Source: Sitta carolinensis | Lineage: Eukaryota > Chordata > Aves > Passeriformes > Sittidae | Direction: 5' to 3' | DNA: 64,000 bases | Assembly: GCA_032173965.1 (NCBI GenBank) | Contig: CM063284.1 | Coordinates: 65,346,863 to 65,410,862, forward strand | Shown: in pieces, positions 11,479-24,362 of the stretch | Layout of the letters: each line of letters opens with the position of its first letter | Numbering within the stretch: the first letter of the stretch is position 1 | Position numbers and translations under genes: made by a program | Notes under the pieces: generated by a model | Told to the model about the DNA's origin: nothing | The model's database searches: none | What the model saw: the letters and a program-made list of their open reading frames with translations, nothing else

Positions 11479-14296
11479 CCTATCAATCTCTATCATTGTT
11501 GCCTACTTGCAAATATGTTGAGAGAGGCCCAAAGCAAAGGCTTGTACCTAAAAGTTCTCAAAACTGCAAAGTACGGAAGTGTATTACAGACCTTGCAGAT
11601 GGGTGTCTGTTGTAATTGCCCATGTGGAATTTCCCAGTGTTTTCCTACTACTCTGCAACAGATGGAACAAAAGCTGTCAGACACTTCCAAGACTTAGCCC
11701 AGCTTGTTTTTTCCCTGAGCACTGAATTAGCACTACTGAAAAAACAGGACTGTCACAGTTTGCTCAGGGAGCTGACAGAGCTCAACCCAGCAGCTACAGA
11801 GCATGCTGTCAACAGAGTGTCAGCAGCGTTTGCTATGCCCCACGGAGAAAAGCTGCAACATCCACATCCTCTGACATGGAAACACAAACAAATTTCATCC
11901 ACCTTCAGGAGCAAAAGGCTGGAAAAATTAATCTTTGGTTTTGTTTTCTTCCTCTTGCTAACCTCAGGCAAGGCTGTTACCATCCTGCTGCAACTTGTCA
12001 TGCCAAAAACAACACCTTGCGTCAGCAGGATATGTGCTGTAGCCCACTGTTTTTTTGTGAACTAAAATGGCAAAATAACAGAGGCAGTCACCAAAAACAC
12101 TCTTTTCCCTTGTCCAAGTGAAACTTCCCTACTGACCCAAGAAGCATTGTGCATGCCGCATTTAGCTGGTCCTGCATCACCCTGCTTGCCTATACCTCTC
12201 AGAAAGGCTGAGAAGCTTCAGGCCCCCACTCCCTCAATTGCCCTCTCACAGATAGAATAAAGGTTGGATGAATAAAAACCAAGCATGGGTTTCACATCAG
12301 TATATATGCTTTAAGTACATATATCCATATATGCTCACACACATATGCTCATATATGCTCATCAATCCTCCCTGCCACATCTCAGTCCTGCACTACTAGC
12401 ATAAAAAATATTTACAAATTAAAAGAATACTATAGCTACAAAGTCGAGTACTCTGAACCCAGACTGTACAAACAGCCTCTGTATCTGCATTTCTTAGCTT
12501 TAGTCCTGATGCATATGCCTTTTATCATGTACTCTTTGACCATAAATCCCCTACCTCCTTCTGAAGTGCCAGTACTTCAAGTGCTGGTCAGGGGCTGTGT
12601 TCTAGTATCCTGTCTAGAAGAACCCTGCTTTATTTTCCCTAAAAAGTCATAATATGCTGCTGAAGTAGTGAACATTGTATTGAAAGAAAAATCATGGTCT
12701 CTTATACCAAAAAAAGTTTCCATAGTTTCAGATGGCATCCATGACATTTGCACAGTTTCTGCAAAATGCCTATTACCTTATATAACCCCAGGCTTTAAAA
12801 ATAGTTAAATCATATTCATCTACTTCCAATTAACTACACTGAAACATTTTTGGCCTGCTGTACTAGGACGGCAGGTACATGCAACAAGAACCAAGAGCAG
12901 ACAGCTATACTTAAATTAATCAAGTAGCATAAGAAAAATGTTATGTATGAGTAAGAAGGGTTGAGGATTTTTTCCTCTTAATCTCACAGTTCATTTTGAC
13001 CTTAAACAAATCTGTTTTTCATTTAAGCCAGCCTTGAGCAAAGGTGAGTCAAAATCAGAAAATAGTTGTCAGCAAGTATTATAAAAAATTCAAACATTTA
13101 GGTTTACTGTTTCCCAAAACAAAACTGTTTGACTGATAAGTATCTAAATTTTGATATTAAAAGTATGTTTTAAGCATAAATTAAAAAAAATATTTTAGAT
13201 TGCATATTTTCACACAACCCTCCCCCCCAAAAAAAAATTGGAAAAACAGACTTCAGGTGCCTTTCCTCACCCATTGAGAAGTGGCTCAGATGAGATGCCT
13301 GATGGCAGGTGCGGCACATCCTGCTCTGGATGATGATGAATTAACTTTCTGTGCTCCTCTGCTCCTCCCAAAACGTCTCCTCTCATCACTAGGGAGAAGA
13401 ACACTGTATGGATATCTACAACAGTAACACTACCTGAGAGCCAAATGTGAAAATAATTACATTTGTTCAGGGCTGAAGGGGACATTCGATATATACCAGG
13501 TCATGCATGGAGCCACACACTATGAAAAGGAAACAGACTGACTATGCTGCATGACAAGAAGAAAAATTTTATGATTCTATGAATTTGAACTAAAATTTAA
13601 ACCTTGACTTTGGCATGTATCCACTTTCGAAAGTACCATTAGTATTATTTAAAAGCACAAATTCACATTAATGGGATGCTCCTAGTATCACTTTCTTAAT
13701 GTTTTACAATATATATATACTGATACAACAGATTTTCACTTGTGAAAAAGGGCTCTTTGAGCACCATTTACACCTCTCTGCTAGAGTTAGTGCAATAGGC
13801 CATTATTACTCCCTTTATGGTCCTTCCCCCAAAAGGTGAGACAGACAGCTTCCAGCAGGTTTGCAGCCTATTGCTGGGAAAGGAAATGCAGCCCTGAAGG
13901 AGAATTACCTCTGGGGTGATGCTCTCCCACCACATACTGTCCAGATTGCTTAACAGGCTGAGATGTATTTGTGATCTAATCGTGGAGCTTAAAGTTGCAG
14001 CTCAGTACAGCCATCAGACCTGTCCCATGCCACATCAGGAACTGGGACTGGTTACGGGATCTGTGCCTGTGGTTTGACCCCAGAGCCATCAGTCCACCAG
14101 GTCTAAGCCTGGCAGACCTGTAAACATCTCCAGGCAGGACCTTCCAAGCTAGAAGCATCTGGCAATTCTCACTGCAGGTTATTTGGGAATTAGGATACAT
14201 TCTCTGTATGTAGGGTATATTCTCAGTTCCCATGCACATTCCGAATAGCAAAACCAAACACTAATTAATCAAGGCTTATGTCTCAGCCATATAGTA
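11479..14296. other. Non-coding DNA with a degenerate AT-rich microsatellite
   Basis: No exon is recognised. At about 12300-12366 the sequence repeats variants of ATATATGCTCA, a degenerate AT-rich simple repeat. A 149-codon open reading frame on the plus strand (11616-12065) shows no recognisable domain and is probably chance. The rest is AT-rich unique-looking DNA. Confidence 0.5.
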
Positions 14297-14381
14297 GGAG
14301 GTGTCCCTGCCCTCGGCAGGGGGTTGGAATTAGATGATCTTTAAGGTCACTTCAAACGCAAGCCATTTTTTGATTCTATGA
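14297..14381 (+). mobile_element. CR1 LINE 3'-end fragment (about 85 bp)
   Basis: The stretch reads GGTGTCCCTGCC, a GGCAGGGGGTTGGAATTAGA core, then ATGATCTTTAAGGTCACTTC, and ends with TGATTCTATGAT. This matches the characteristic 3' UTR end of avian CR1, whose elements end in short ATTCTATG-type repeats rather than poly(A). The fragment is severely 5'-truncated and on the plus strand. It carries no coding sequence. Confidence 0.8.
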
Positions 14382-17300
14382 TCTATCCCTTTAGCCAGCT
14401 TCTTCAGGTTCTCTCCACTCCTACTTACCACATCTTTCTTCTGCATTTCTTCAACTAGAATTCTTCTGACTGGTTCTCTTGTAAAGAGAGTGTGTTAAAT
14501 AGCTCTTTCCAGCTGTAAGTGACTATAGCTGGAATCCTGCCTTAGAGAATTGCCAAATATGAGATCCTCCCGTGATGCCTAAAATGTGGACTCTGTTGTC
14601 CAAGCCTCTATTACAAGTCACTTCAAGTCCTCATAACAGGGCTCACTCCCTCATTGTCACCTGCTCAGCTCGCAAGGACTGCCTCTACAGCCTGTTCCTC
14701 AGACTCTTCTCCTAATTAGAACCAGTAACTTCCTGTGACACTTCATTCGTACCTGAAAGGACAACAATTTGAAATACACCAGTGAAAACAGTAAACCTAA
14801 TAAAAGGTGAATTCAGTGTCAAGGAATCAATAATCTGTGAAGCAAAGGCACAGAGCACTTGTTCATTATGGAGCAAGAGGAGAGTATTAAATGCCTTATA
14901 GCAGACCCAGAAGGCATGCGGGTTGTGCCTTATTTTCTTTCCTCACTGCTATGAAATGGTACAAAATGAAATCATGGAGTACACAGAGCAGCTGTCAGCC
15001 CTCTCAGTACAGTGTTGTTCTTCTTTAGAAGAGTGGGGCTTAAGATTTTATGTTTGCATTTGACAAGGATTTCTTTAGTGCTTTTATTTTTAAAATTTTT
15101 AATTTTAATTGATCTTTCTGTTACTGTGACGCAGATAGAAACACACAGTAACACAACAGGTGTTCAGGCAGAGAAGAAGAAAGGAAGTCTCTAGTTTATT
15201 GTTGACCTCGTATATATAAGTTTCTGGACAGTGATCAGAGATTGGACAGAGAAGTTCCCACCTCTCCATCTCCACTGGTCACTTGAGAAGTCCATCAGGT
15301 GATATCTTTTCACAAAGGAATGCAAACATGATCCTTGTTTATCTTACAATTCATGAGAACTGACTCCACTATACTAAAACAAATCAGAAGGCTTATTTTC
15401 AGGGACAACATCTTTCCATCATCTTTAGTACTGTGGTTTACCCTCATAAACCACATGCATCATAGAAGGGTATTTTGCTCTTGGTACCATTTGGGGGAAA
15501 AAAAAAATGTTTTTTTGTGCCTCAGTCTGCACAAGGGAACTGAAAGTATTAATTGAAATGTAAGGGTAATAATCCCAAAGCACTCATTTGAGAAATGCTT
15601 TTTTAGCCCTGGAGTGCTATTTGGCCACCTAAGCTATAAAGTCAAGCTCAAATATCCTGTGGCCTTTGGTTCATGGGATTTAGCATGAGGTCACTGCTGC
15701 CTAACACATGACAAGTAATGCAATTCCCTTCAAGAGTGTCTGAAGTAAGCAAGAGAAATGAATGCTCTAGGCACTTCATTAACTGGTTTCATGCCTTACT
15801 CTTGGGCAGTGTCACAATCCCACACCAACAGATGAAATAACATGTCAACAGACTTCAGACTTGATGCCCTAAACTAAAGGCCATTCTGCCTCTGTGGTAT
15901 GGATCCCTCAGCCAAAGTCTCCCTCCAGTTCTGTGTTCCTTCCCAAGCTCAGCATGCATCAGCAGGTCAGTATCTCATCTCAGGAAAGCAAGGGACTGCT
16001 AGGATCAAATATATTGCCTGTCCTGCCATAGTTGAGAGTTATCACTTCATAAATATCTCAAGGAGACTGAGCTACACTCTTGACCCACAAGCAAAGGAAC
16101 TGACACTGGCATTACTGCAATGGCATAACCTCACCCTATAGCTATGCCTGCAAGATTCCCACCACCTAGACAAACTCCAGCAGTGCCAGCACACTTCCCA
16201 AGTCAAAGGAGAGATGTATATTCAGCAGAAGCAAGAAATCCTGCAAGCTGGTTGACCATCACTCCCTTGAAGGGACACAAGGCAGGTGCAGACTGCCCTT
16301 CCCCAAGGTCACACCTTGCAGAAGAAAAGGTGGCCTGGAGGGAATACAAGAGAGGGCAATAAGGCTCCTGCCCTCTGCCTCAAGAGGAGGGGCCAAAAGC
16401 AGCCTATGGGTCACATACTACAGGGGCTGGAGAGGAAGAAGAGGAGAGCAAAAGTGATCACTAAAGCTTCTTCAAAACAGAGTCCAGAGAGAGATGAACT
16501 GAGTAAGGCCAAAAGCAGCAGTCCTGCAGCAAAGCAGAACATGCTGCTTTCATGAGGAGTCCCCCCACCTCGTCAAACTCTTTGGCCAATGTCTGATCAC
16601 AATTGTGAATAGATATTGAACTAAATACACTGGGTTTGGGGCAACAAATCACCTCTGGCCCCTTCATTCTTCTGGACTTGATGTATTTGATGTACAGGGC
16701 AGTCTTTGATCCTGTTCTTTAAATCTTCTGCAGCCTGGATGAGGGGTAAGCAGTTGGGTCCAACATGTTGAAAACATTTTAGAATTTGGGAGGCAGAGGG
16801 AGTAAACAACAAAAAATACAACCAGCAGCCAGCAGCTACTTGCACACAAAAAATGTAATTTTTTTTTTCATTCCTGGGTAGTTCTGCTTCTGTGCTTAAG
16901 ACCCAGACAGACAGGAAAAGCCCTTGCCAGGACATCAGTTTTCCTCATTTGTGGGAACAGAGAAAGGAGACTGCTGTGTAACCTTTACCTGCATTCTTGA
17001 TGTCAGCTGAAGGAGTCTACAGCTTACTCAGAGCCTTTGTTATAAATCTATTTTGGTTGGGAGTGGTGGCAGCTGTTAGTGCCATGATGGAAGCATACTT
17101 TAAGGCAGCAGTCATTTTGTGCAGTCATGTCTTCTGTAATTTTGGACAAAGCATTAATGTTGTCTAGAAGACCTTGGGGCAGGAAGGAAGTCATGCCTCC
17201 TGAATTCTCCACATGCTACCAAGAGGATAGTGAAAGCATCTGAAGTGCAGGAGCCACTGCCATAACTCAGAGACCTCCCAGCCCCAGCAAGCCAAAAGAA

Positions 17301-20300
17301 ACAGAAGCATTTGTTACAACCATTTTCCTGGATTTGGAAGTACAAATAGTAAAAGTTACCAAGCTCTTTAAAAGAAAAAAAAAAAGGAAATGTGCTCTGT
17401 TTCCAAGGTTTCCTCCAGACTGATTCTCCTGGCAAACAGAAAAGATCCCTAAGCCAAGTAACTCTACTCAGCCTCATCCTGCATACTGCATACTCAAATG
17501 ATTAAGTTATGGTTTATTGCATCTCTACCTGGAGCTCCCCTAAAACTTCACACCCTTCATAGGTAGTATAAACTCGTTGCATTTTCCTTTAACTCACAAT
17601 TTTCTCACAACCTTGCTCAGCTATTTCCTGACACCTCCTACGGGTCATTTGGTGGTTTTTCCACATAGCTCATCTTTGAAACATGAAGTGTCGCAGAAAA
17701 TTCACACTGAGTAATTGGTCACCAGTGGATAGTCACCACTTAATGCTCAGGAGCAAATTCCATGCATGATCACAGTTTCAGTGTCCCTTATCAGAATAAG
17801 GGCAGGGCCTCAGCACTGTTATGTTTATGTTACCCAAGACAACAAGCAGGTTTAAAAAAACAAACCAAAATGACCTTTGAAAGTCATGATAGCATGACTG
17901 CTCATTTTAAAGCAAGATTAATGATTTTTAGTGTAGAGGTTGACCCTTTATGTTTGCATAATCAATATGGTGGATCTGGCTCTAGACACTGCCCCAACAA
18001 GAAGAACAAGAAAAATATTTCTTAAAAGTCTGAGTTATTCAAACTCATAAAGCATTATCATTTCAAACCAAAATTGTAATCCAGTTATGCTTTGGTTTAC
18101 CAGCTGCATTTCTCTCAAAGCTTATAAGTGAAGTCCACAAAGTAGCTTATTTTACTCTGGATGAGGTCTGCTTGTCCTTTTGGTTCCACATCATATAGGC
18201 TGCAAATATGCAGATGAAGGAACTGCTGAAATAAGTATTCCAGAGCTATGGAACAGCTCTGGGTATCAGCCTCCCCCATAAATGTATAGGGAGCAGTAAA
18301 GCAAGGCCATGCAACATGCATTAGTTTATGATACCTGCCAAAATTCCTTAGACCTTAACAGGGATTAAAAAAAAGCCATGCCATTGATTAAAAACATATA
18401 TTGCTGACAGTTGCGAATTTTTAATGACATTTGGAGAAAATCAGGGCTTTTTCCTGAGGAAAGTCTTGTGCACCATCAGGAGAAGCATGCAGGGAAACCC
18501 TGTGCGGAACAAAAGTGTTTAAATTGGCAGGACAATAAGTAAATGGAAAGACATTTCCCTCCTTTGCTCATCTCTCTTTCATTGACCTTTTCTTTCAGAG
18601 GCTGGAAAAAAAGCACTTGGGTCTGTGAAGAAATATTTGGAACAAGGAAATTCTGCAAGTGAAAAGAAGTCCTACAACTGGAAAAGCAAAAAAACAGCCA
18701 GTGTAACCACAATACTGGATTTCCTATGGAGATAACCATCATCAATGCACAAAGCTCCTGTGTTCCTTCAATTAACATACTGTAGGTGGAATCCAAAAAC
18801 ACTGGATAATGGTAAGTTTCACTTTCTACAACGTCAAAAGCTGTTTTAATAGAAGCTTAAGCGCCTTTCTTTTCAGTTCAGCAAGAAAGAGAGTATTTTC
18901 TCAGAGGCTGATTGAACACCCACGTTGTTCAGAAGCCAGGCAGAGCATTCCCTGTTAAGCTTACTTACAATTCCTTGTGGATTCAAAGCTAGCAAGAGTT
19001 TGTATCCTGGGTAGGATAATGCTAAAAGTCTTGGTAGTAAAGGCATTTTCACTGAATATATTAAGAAGATTTTATCTGGCAAAGAAGGGGATAGCTTGTT
19101 TCTAGTAACTGATGTCTCAGGGGATTGATACAGTCTATTGGGATGCAGTATGTAAGCACAAAGACATGAGCAACTTGGTCAATCTTCCCACTAGAGGTGA
19201 ACTTTTGAAGATCACATCAGTCATTTCTCATATTTAAGGGAAAGTTCTAGATGTCAACGGGAAAACTTGAGTATCTCCTATAGACAGTCAAAGACACTTC
19301 AGGAGGCCTTGTACCCCACCACTCCAAAACTTTCACAAATTCCCAAATTCTTGCTCCCCATTTGCTGGTGCACAGCAGCATGGCAGCCAAATTTCCCTGC
19401 AGAGGGCAACACCACAGGGCACGAACAGTGACAGAAAATGAGATTAAGAATGCTGCTGACCTACACATTTAATGAAATATTTCTTCTTTCTGTCAGCTTA
19501 ACACACAAACATATAGGCAAGTCTATGCATTACCACACACCTCCTCTTCAACATTTGAAGTCTAGATGAACCTTGAGGCAAGAATCACATCATGCAGAAC
19601 AAAGCACAAACTCCATGCATAATAAACATATTATCAGTAATGAGACCAAGTTGGAGCTGAATGACAATTTTAACTTTGCTCCTTAGCTTTCACACCCAAA
19701 GAACAGTCATAGAAGCTATATCCTTACATGGGAGATAGAAAAGATAAGGAAGCAGATTTATGGTGTTATTAAATAAATCAGGCTGGTCTCCCAGTAATGA
19801 ACCCATTTCTAATTATCCTGGAGTCATCTTATCTTGCATGTGCTGCTTGAACACTCATTTAAGGTGCTGCCAATGTGCCTTGTCAGAAGGACATGGTTGC
19901 CAATAGAAACTTCACAGCCCAAATCTGAAGCCCGGCTTGCATACCTGTCCCAGTCTCTAGCACTGTATTAATTCTTGAGAAAACTATTTTAAAAGAACAC
20001 CACAGTGCAATTTCGAAAGGGGTCTGGGTGAAATAAATTAAATAATAACTCGGAATTGATGATTTCATAAGCAACATAAAAGACTTTTTCCCAATTGTTA
20101 CTGTTTTAAAAAATGAAACACTTTCCAACTTTCAACATCAAATAGCCCAAAAGGTTGGGTTTGATAAAGGACAGAAAGAATCTCCAAGTTTTTCTTGAAA
20201 TCCCCTAAGATCCCAAATGCATCTCTTCCTATTTTTTAGTGAGTCTTTTAACAGAGGTCCTTTTCCAGAAGCCATACTTGTTTGGGGTTTACTCCTTGCC

Positions 20301-23300
20301 CATTACATTTATTCTCCTCAGCTTTTGCTGTTCCCACTGTAAATGGAAATCATGGTTCTTTATACCCCTTTTAAAGAAGATAAGTGCATAAATAACCACC
20401 AAAAATGTGTCCTGCATAAGTATGTCAGTTATACAATTAAACATTTTCTCCTTCTCGTGATATGTTTTATTGAGGTATAAATCAGAACTACGAGGCAATT
20501 TAGTGCAGACAGGAATTTCATGGAGGGGGTGTGCAGATCCCCTGGGCTCGTCTGGAAAAAGAGAAACATACTCATAGATGATACAGCTTGCTGGTACAAG
20601 ATCCACAGGAGCTAGAGAGCGCTGTGTCTAGACTGAGATTTAACTCTCTCATTTAAATCAAGTGAAATAGGACTGTGCTGGACGCAATTGCATTAAAACC
20701 TTTCTGTGGTGGATTAAGGAGCTTTTTGCAAAGCCAAGTCACACTGAACAAATTGTGTGGGCAGAATGAGTTGGTGCCAAATCACAGGAGAAAGCAGAAG
20801 CTGAAAGGTAGCTTGTGTCTCCCTGTGTTTAACAAGGCTTTAGCTGCACTCACTTTTTTCCACTAAGGAGAAACTTTCCCTTCTCTCCTGCTACTAAGAC
20901 AGGTAAAGAAATGCTTGTGGCACACTTTGCTTTCTTACAGTCAGGAGTCTCAGTTGCAGAGCCTCCTTATTTCCCTCTAGGAAGGTGTAAATTGAGGTCA
21001 AATAATGAACTTTGGCTTGCTTGCATCTGGAAAGTGCCTAGAAACAGACAGCAGGATTCAGATACAGCCTTTTTCTTACTCTCAGCAACTGGCCAAAACC
21101 ACCTCCCTGTACTTTGGCCAAAAGGCAAAGTGCCCATGATGGAAGGGAAGTCTCTGCCCTGCAGTGCTGCCCAGCAGAGGTGATTGCCCCATTGCCAATG
21201 GCAGAGGATGGCATGACCCTGTTCCTCTCTTAGCTGGGTATGAGATGTGTACAGTCACATTTGTCTCAGTGTGTGCCATTCAGACATCCCTTCCCACTTC
21301 ACTCCCCAAGCCCACACTCGGGATTTACAGAAGGAAGCACCACAGTGTTTTATTTCTCCAGCCAGGCCTGCACCCAAGGATCTGGGACATTAGCACCCAC
21401 CTCACCTAACAAAGACAACTAGCCTTGGTTGTTCTCTCCACAGCCAATAGAATCTGGTGCTAGACTTAATAGGCCCTGGAGACACCTCGCTCTCATCATC
21501 TCAGCTGGGCAGGATACATTTCAGCCTCCCTGCCCAGAGAAATATAACTTGCACATAACACTAGCACACTCCAAAAACCAGCCAACTAAGCTCTGCCCAC
21601 ACTTCTTAATGTCTGCACAATAATGGGGCAAGGGCAACATTTTCCTCTCTGTGCACAACCCTGCCCACACCTGGATTCAGGGTAGCTGCATGAGTAAATT
21701 AAATGGCCCTCTTAGCTGCTTGTTTGGAAGCAGATGGCAGAAGCAAGACACAGCAGTGAGTTATAAGCTGAAACAAGTCCACAGGCTCAGATGACCTCCC
21801 CCCAGGCAAGTAATATTTGAATCATGTACTTCCCTCTTGACATGCAGCATCTGATAGCACACAGCATTCATTTTTTATCCCTATGAGCCTTCCACTGTCC
21901 AGCATTCCCAGCTCAGGATACATTCTCCAGAGAACAAGACTATGTGCCCCATCAGCTCCCAGATTTTGCAAGAATCCCAGCTTTCAATTAATATTTTTAG
22001 CAAAAAATATGTATTTTTTTACTCAGCCCTCAGTGCTGCATCTGCTTCTGCAGTTCAGACCACAAAACTGATCCATCTGGTTTGTTGGCAGCAACAACAT
22101 GCCCTTTCTGAGGATGTCCTCTCCCAACATGCCATCGTGGATTTTCTCTGCACATCCTCTGGTGCCTTGCTCTACAGTACACTGAGCTGCTCTGTGACAC
22201 TAGTTCAGCAGCTCGTACCCAGCCCCTGACCTTCTGCACTTCATCCTTGGCTTCCAGCTGAACATATACACCCTGGCTAATTGTTAGAGTTTCCAAACAA
22301 TAGCTAAACACAGGTTTGGCACCAGCAGCAAGTTCTGAATCAGGCTTCAGTAGCACTGTCTGACCAGAGGCTAGCCAGGGAGAGGCCCCTTGGCAACAGG
22401 GAAGGGAAACCGGGATTAATACTTGTACTAAGATCTCCAGAGAAAGAGTGGGAGGGATAGAAGAGCTCCATGTAAAGAGGGTGAGGGTTAACAAGAGAGA
22501 ACAGTACCTTTCAACCCTATGTTATGTTTTGTACTTTAAGGTGCAGTAAAACGTATACCCAGTTCCTCAGTTTACAAAGAAAGCAGGTTGCCTTAAAGGT
22601 TTTAAAACTGGCCTCAGCTGAGCCGCTGTTCTCCCAGACTGGATTTTGGGGATTGCATTTCACTCCATGAATAATACTTCCATTCATTTTTTCCATCTAC
22701 AATCTCTGTCTCTAATTGACAGAGATGGTTTATTTTCATCTCCATTGAAACACAGAAAGATAAGGGCCTAAAGTAGCAACTACCTAAAATATAGACAATT
22801 ACAGAGATGTTGTGCATAGAGTCTTAGGTTATTAAAAATCACTTTGGAGAAATTTGGGTATAGTGTTGGATGAGACAGCAAGAAAAACTTAGAGTACGTT
22901 AGAATGAATTTTGAAGAGAAGTACCAATTGCTTTGATTAGATATAAATATAGAGACAGAGATAAAGATATATTTAAGGAAGAAAAGGAGCTGCAGAATAA
23001 ATTAGCAATGGAGGCTGAAAATACACAAGCATGTAATGCAGATAGAGTGTTTTGTATGCTTTCCATTTGTTTCTGATCTGCTGTGCAAGTAATTAGTTCA
23101 TCGACATACACTGGCCACAGTTTATCTAAAGGAAGCTTAGCCTTGGGAGCAGCTCCTGCATTTACTGTTCTTTAATGCAGCAGTAAGACCTCAGGGACAA
23201 CTCATAAGCAGAAAGTTCGCCCCTGACAATCCTCATAGAAAACAAAGCATGGACATGTTGGCAGACAAAGTAAAGTGTGGAAAAAAGCCTAAACCTGCTC

Positions 23301-24342
23301 TGTTTTACGCCTGTGTCCAACACAGTAAGTCCTAGACAGGTATAAGTTTAAAGCCAGCTTAGTCTTCCTTTCCAAGTATGCCAAAGTGCAAGCAAGGCAT
23401 ATCACATGCTCAAGCCAACTGGAGAGTAACAAGAAACAGACATACAGAGACTTAGCTGAAATTTAGACTATGGATTAATTCATCCTGGACCAACTGGAGA
23501 AAGCATCCCTGAGTTAACAAGGATGAGTCAGAAGGGAGAGCACAGGGTCTAGATGACAAGTTTATCAACTGTTGAGAAACCTGGTATTTAAGGGCTGGGC
23601 TTTTCCAGTGTACAATTTTTTAATATTATCTTGGCCAGCTAAAGACAGTCTCTACTTATTATGTTTCACTGTTGTGTGAAACATAGTAGTACCACCGCAG
23701 TGTGTATCTCGATCACCAGGATTCACCTAAGAGAAAGCCAAAGTAAACACTCTTTGTACCAATACAAGCCCTTTCTTTGAGTGGCCATTTTATATAAACC
23801 CCTATCACACGGTCACTATTGCGCTTCCACTAGAGAGAGGGGGGTTCCAGAGCAGCTAACTAAATACAGATACATATAAAAGGGCTGGAGTAGGTCAGTG
23901 CAAACATTCAATGCTTGGAACCAATCCTTTGATGGTCAGACATCAGGGAGAAGTCAGAGAGAACTCCCTTTTGATCTGGCTGAAACCATTAGGTCTGAAG
24001 AGCACAAAGAGAAAACCAAACCAAAGCTTCTACCTTTCACAGTTCCTTTAATGTCACCTAAGCCAGAAATACTCAGCTTTTACAAGAAAGACAGATCTAT
24101 AACACACCCAGAAATGCAAACAGCTCAGTGGAGTGCGGCAAGGCAGGACACCCTGAGGGCCACCCTGAGAGCCGCCCACACATGAGCCAGCACATGCAGG
24201 GACACAGGACCAGCCACCACACCTGCAGGCTGGGCTCAGACCCAGGGCAAACATTTGCCTTTCACAACAAAAACAAATGAAAGGCTTTGGGTTGCCCCAA
24301 ATGAACATAAATATTTTTATCTAGGAGTTCTGTTTTGGTTTT
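14382..24342. other. Non-coding DNA, no exon recognised
   Basis: Nothing gene-like is supported. Open reading frames on both strands are short, apart from a 154-codon minus-strand frame at 22030-22494 with no recognisable domain. A small perfect stem (TATGTTTCAC and GTGAAACATA, six-base loop) lies at 23660-23685. A TATA-like TATAAAAG near 23.88 kb has no associated exon or CpG enrichment. Several AT-rich blocks could be conserved non-coding DNA, but that cannot be judged from one sequence. Confidence 0.45.
23660..23685. repeat. Short perfect hairpin, 10-bp arms
   Basis: TATGTTTCAC (23660-23669) and GTGAAACATA (23676-23685) are exact reverse complements around a six-base loop. The pairing continues imperfectly outward (TACT against AGTA). 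It is too short to call a microRNA or transposon. Confidence 0.6.
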
Positions 24343-24362
24343 TGTGTGTGTGTGTGTGTGTG
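24343..24362. repeat. (TG)10 dinucleotide microsatellite
   Basis: A run of ten TG units preceded by GTTTTGGTTT and followed by TTTTC. It is a simple sequence repeat, likely polymorphic between individuals. Confidence 0.95.

Noticed and set aside
11616..12065. 149-codon plus-strand open reading frame after the LTR
   Set aside because: No similarity to retroviral or cellular proteins that I can recognise. It starts outside the LTR and has no supporting signals.
13566..13581. ATGATTCTATGA as a CR1 terminus
   Set aside because: The upstream sequence shows no CR1 3' UTR similarity, so the 12-bp match alone is not enough.
14584..14595. ATGTGGACTCTG, considered as the start of the alternative NEDD9 exon (MWTR)
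   Set aside because: The fourth codon does not fit and no splice donor follows.
22030..22494. 154-codon minus-strand open reading frame
   Set aside because: No recognisable domain, codon pattern or conserved motif. Compatible with chance in a window of this size.
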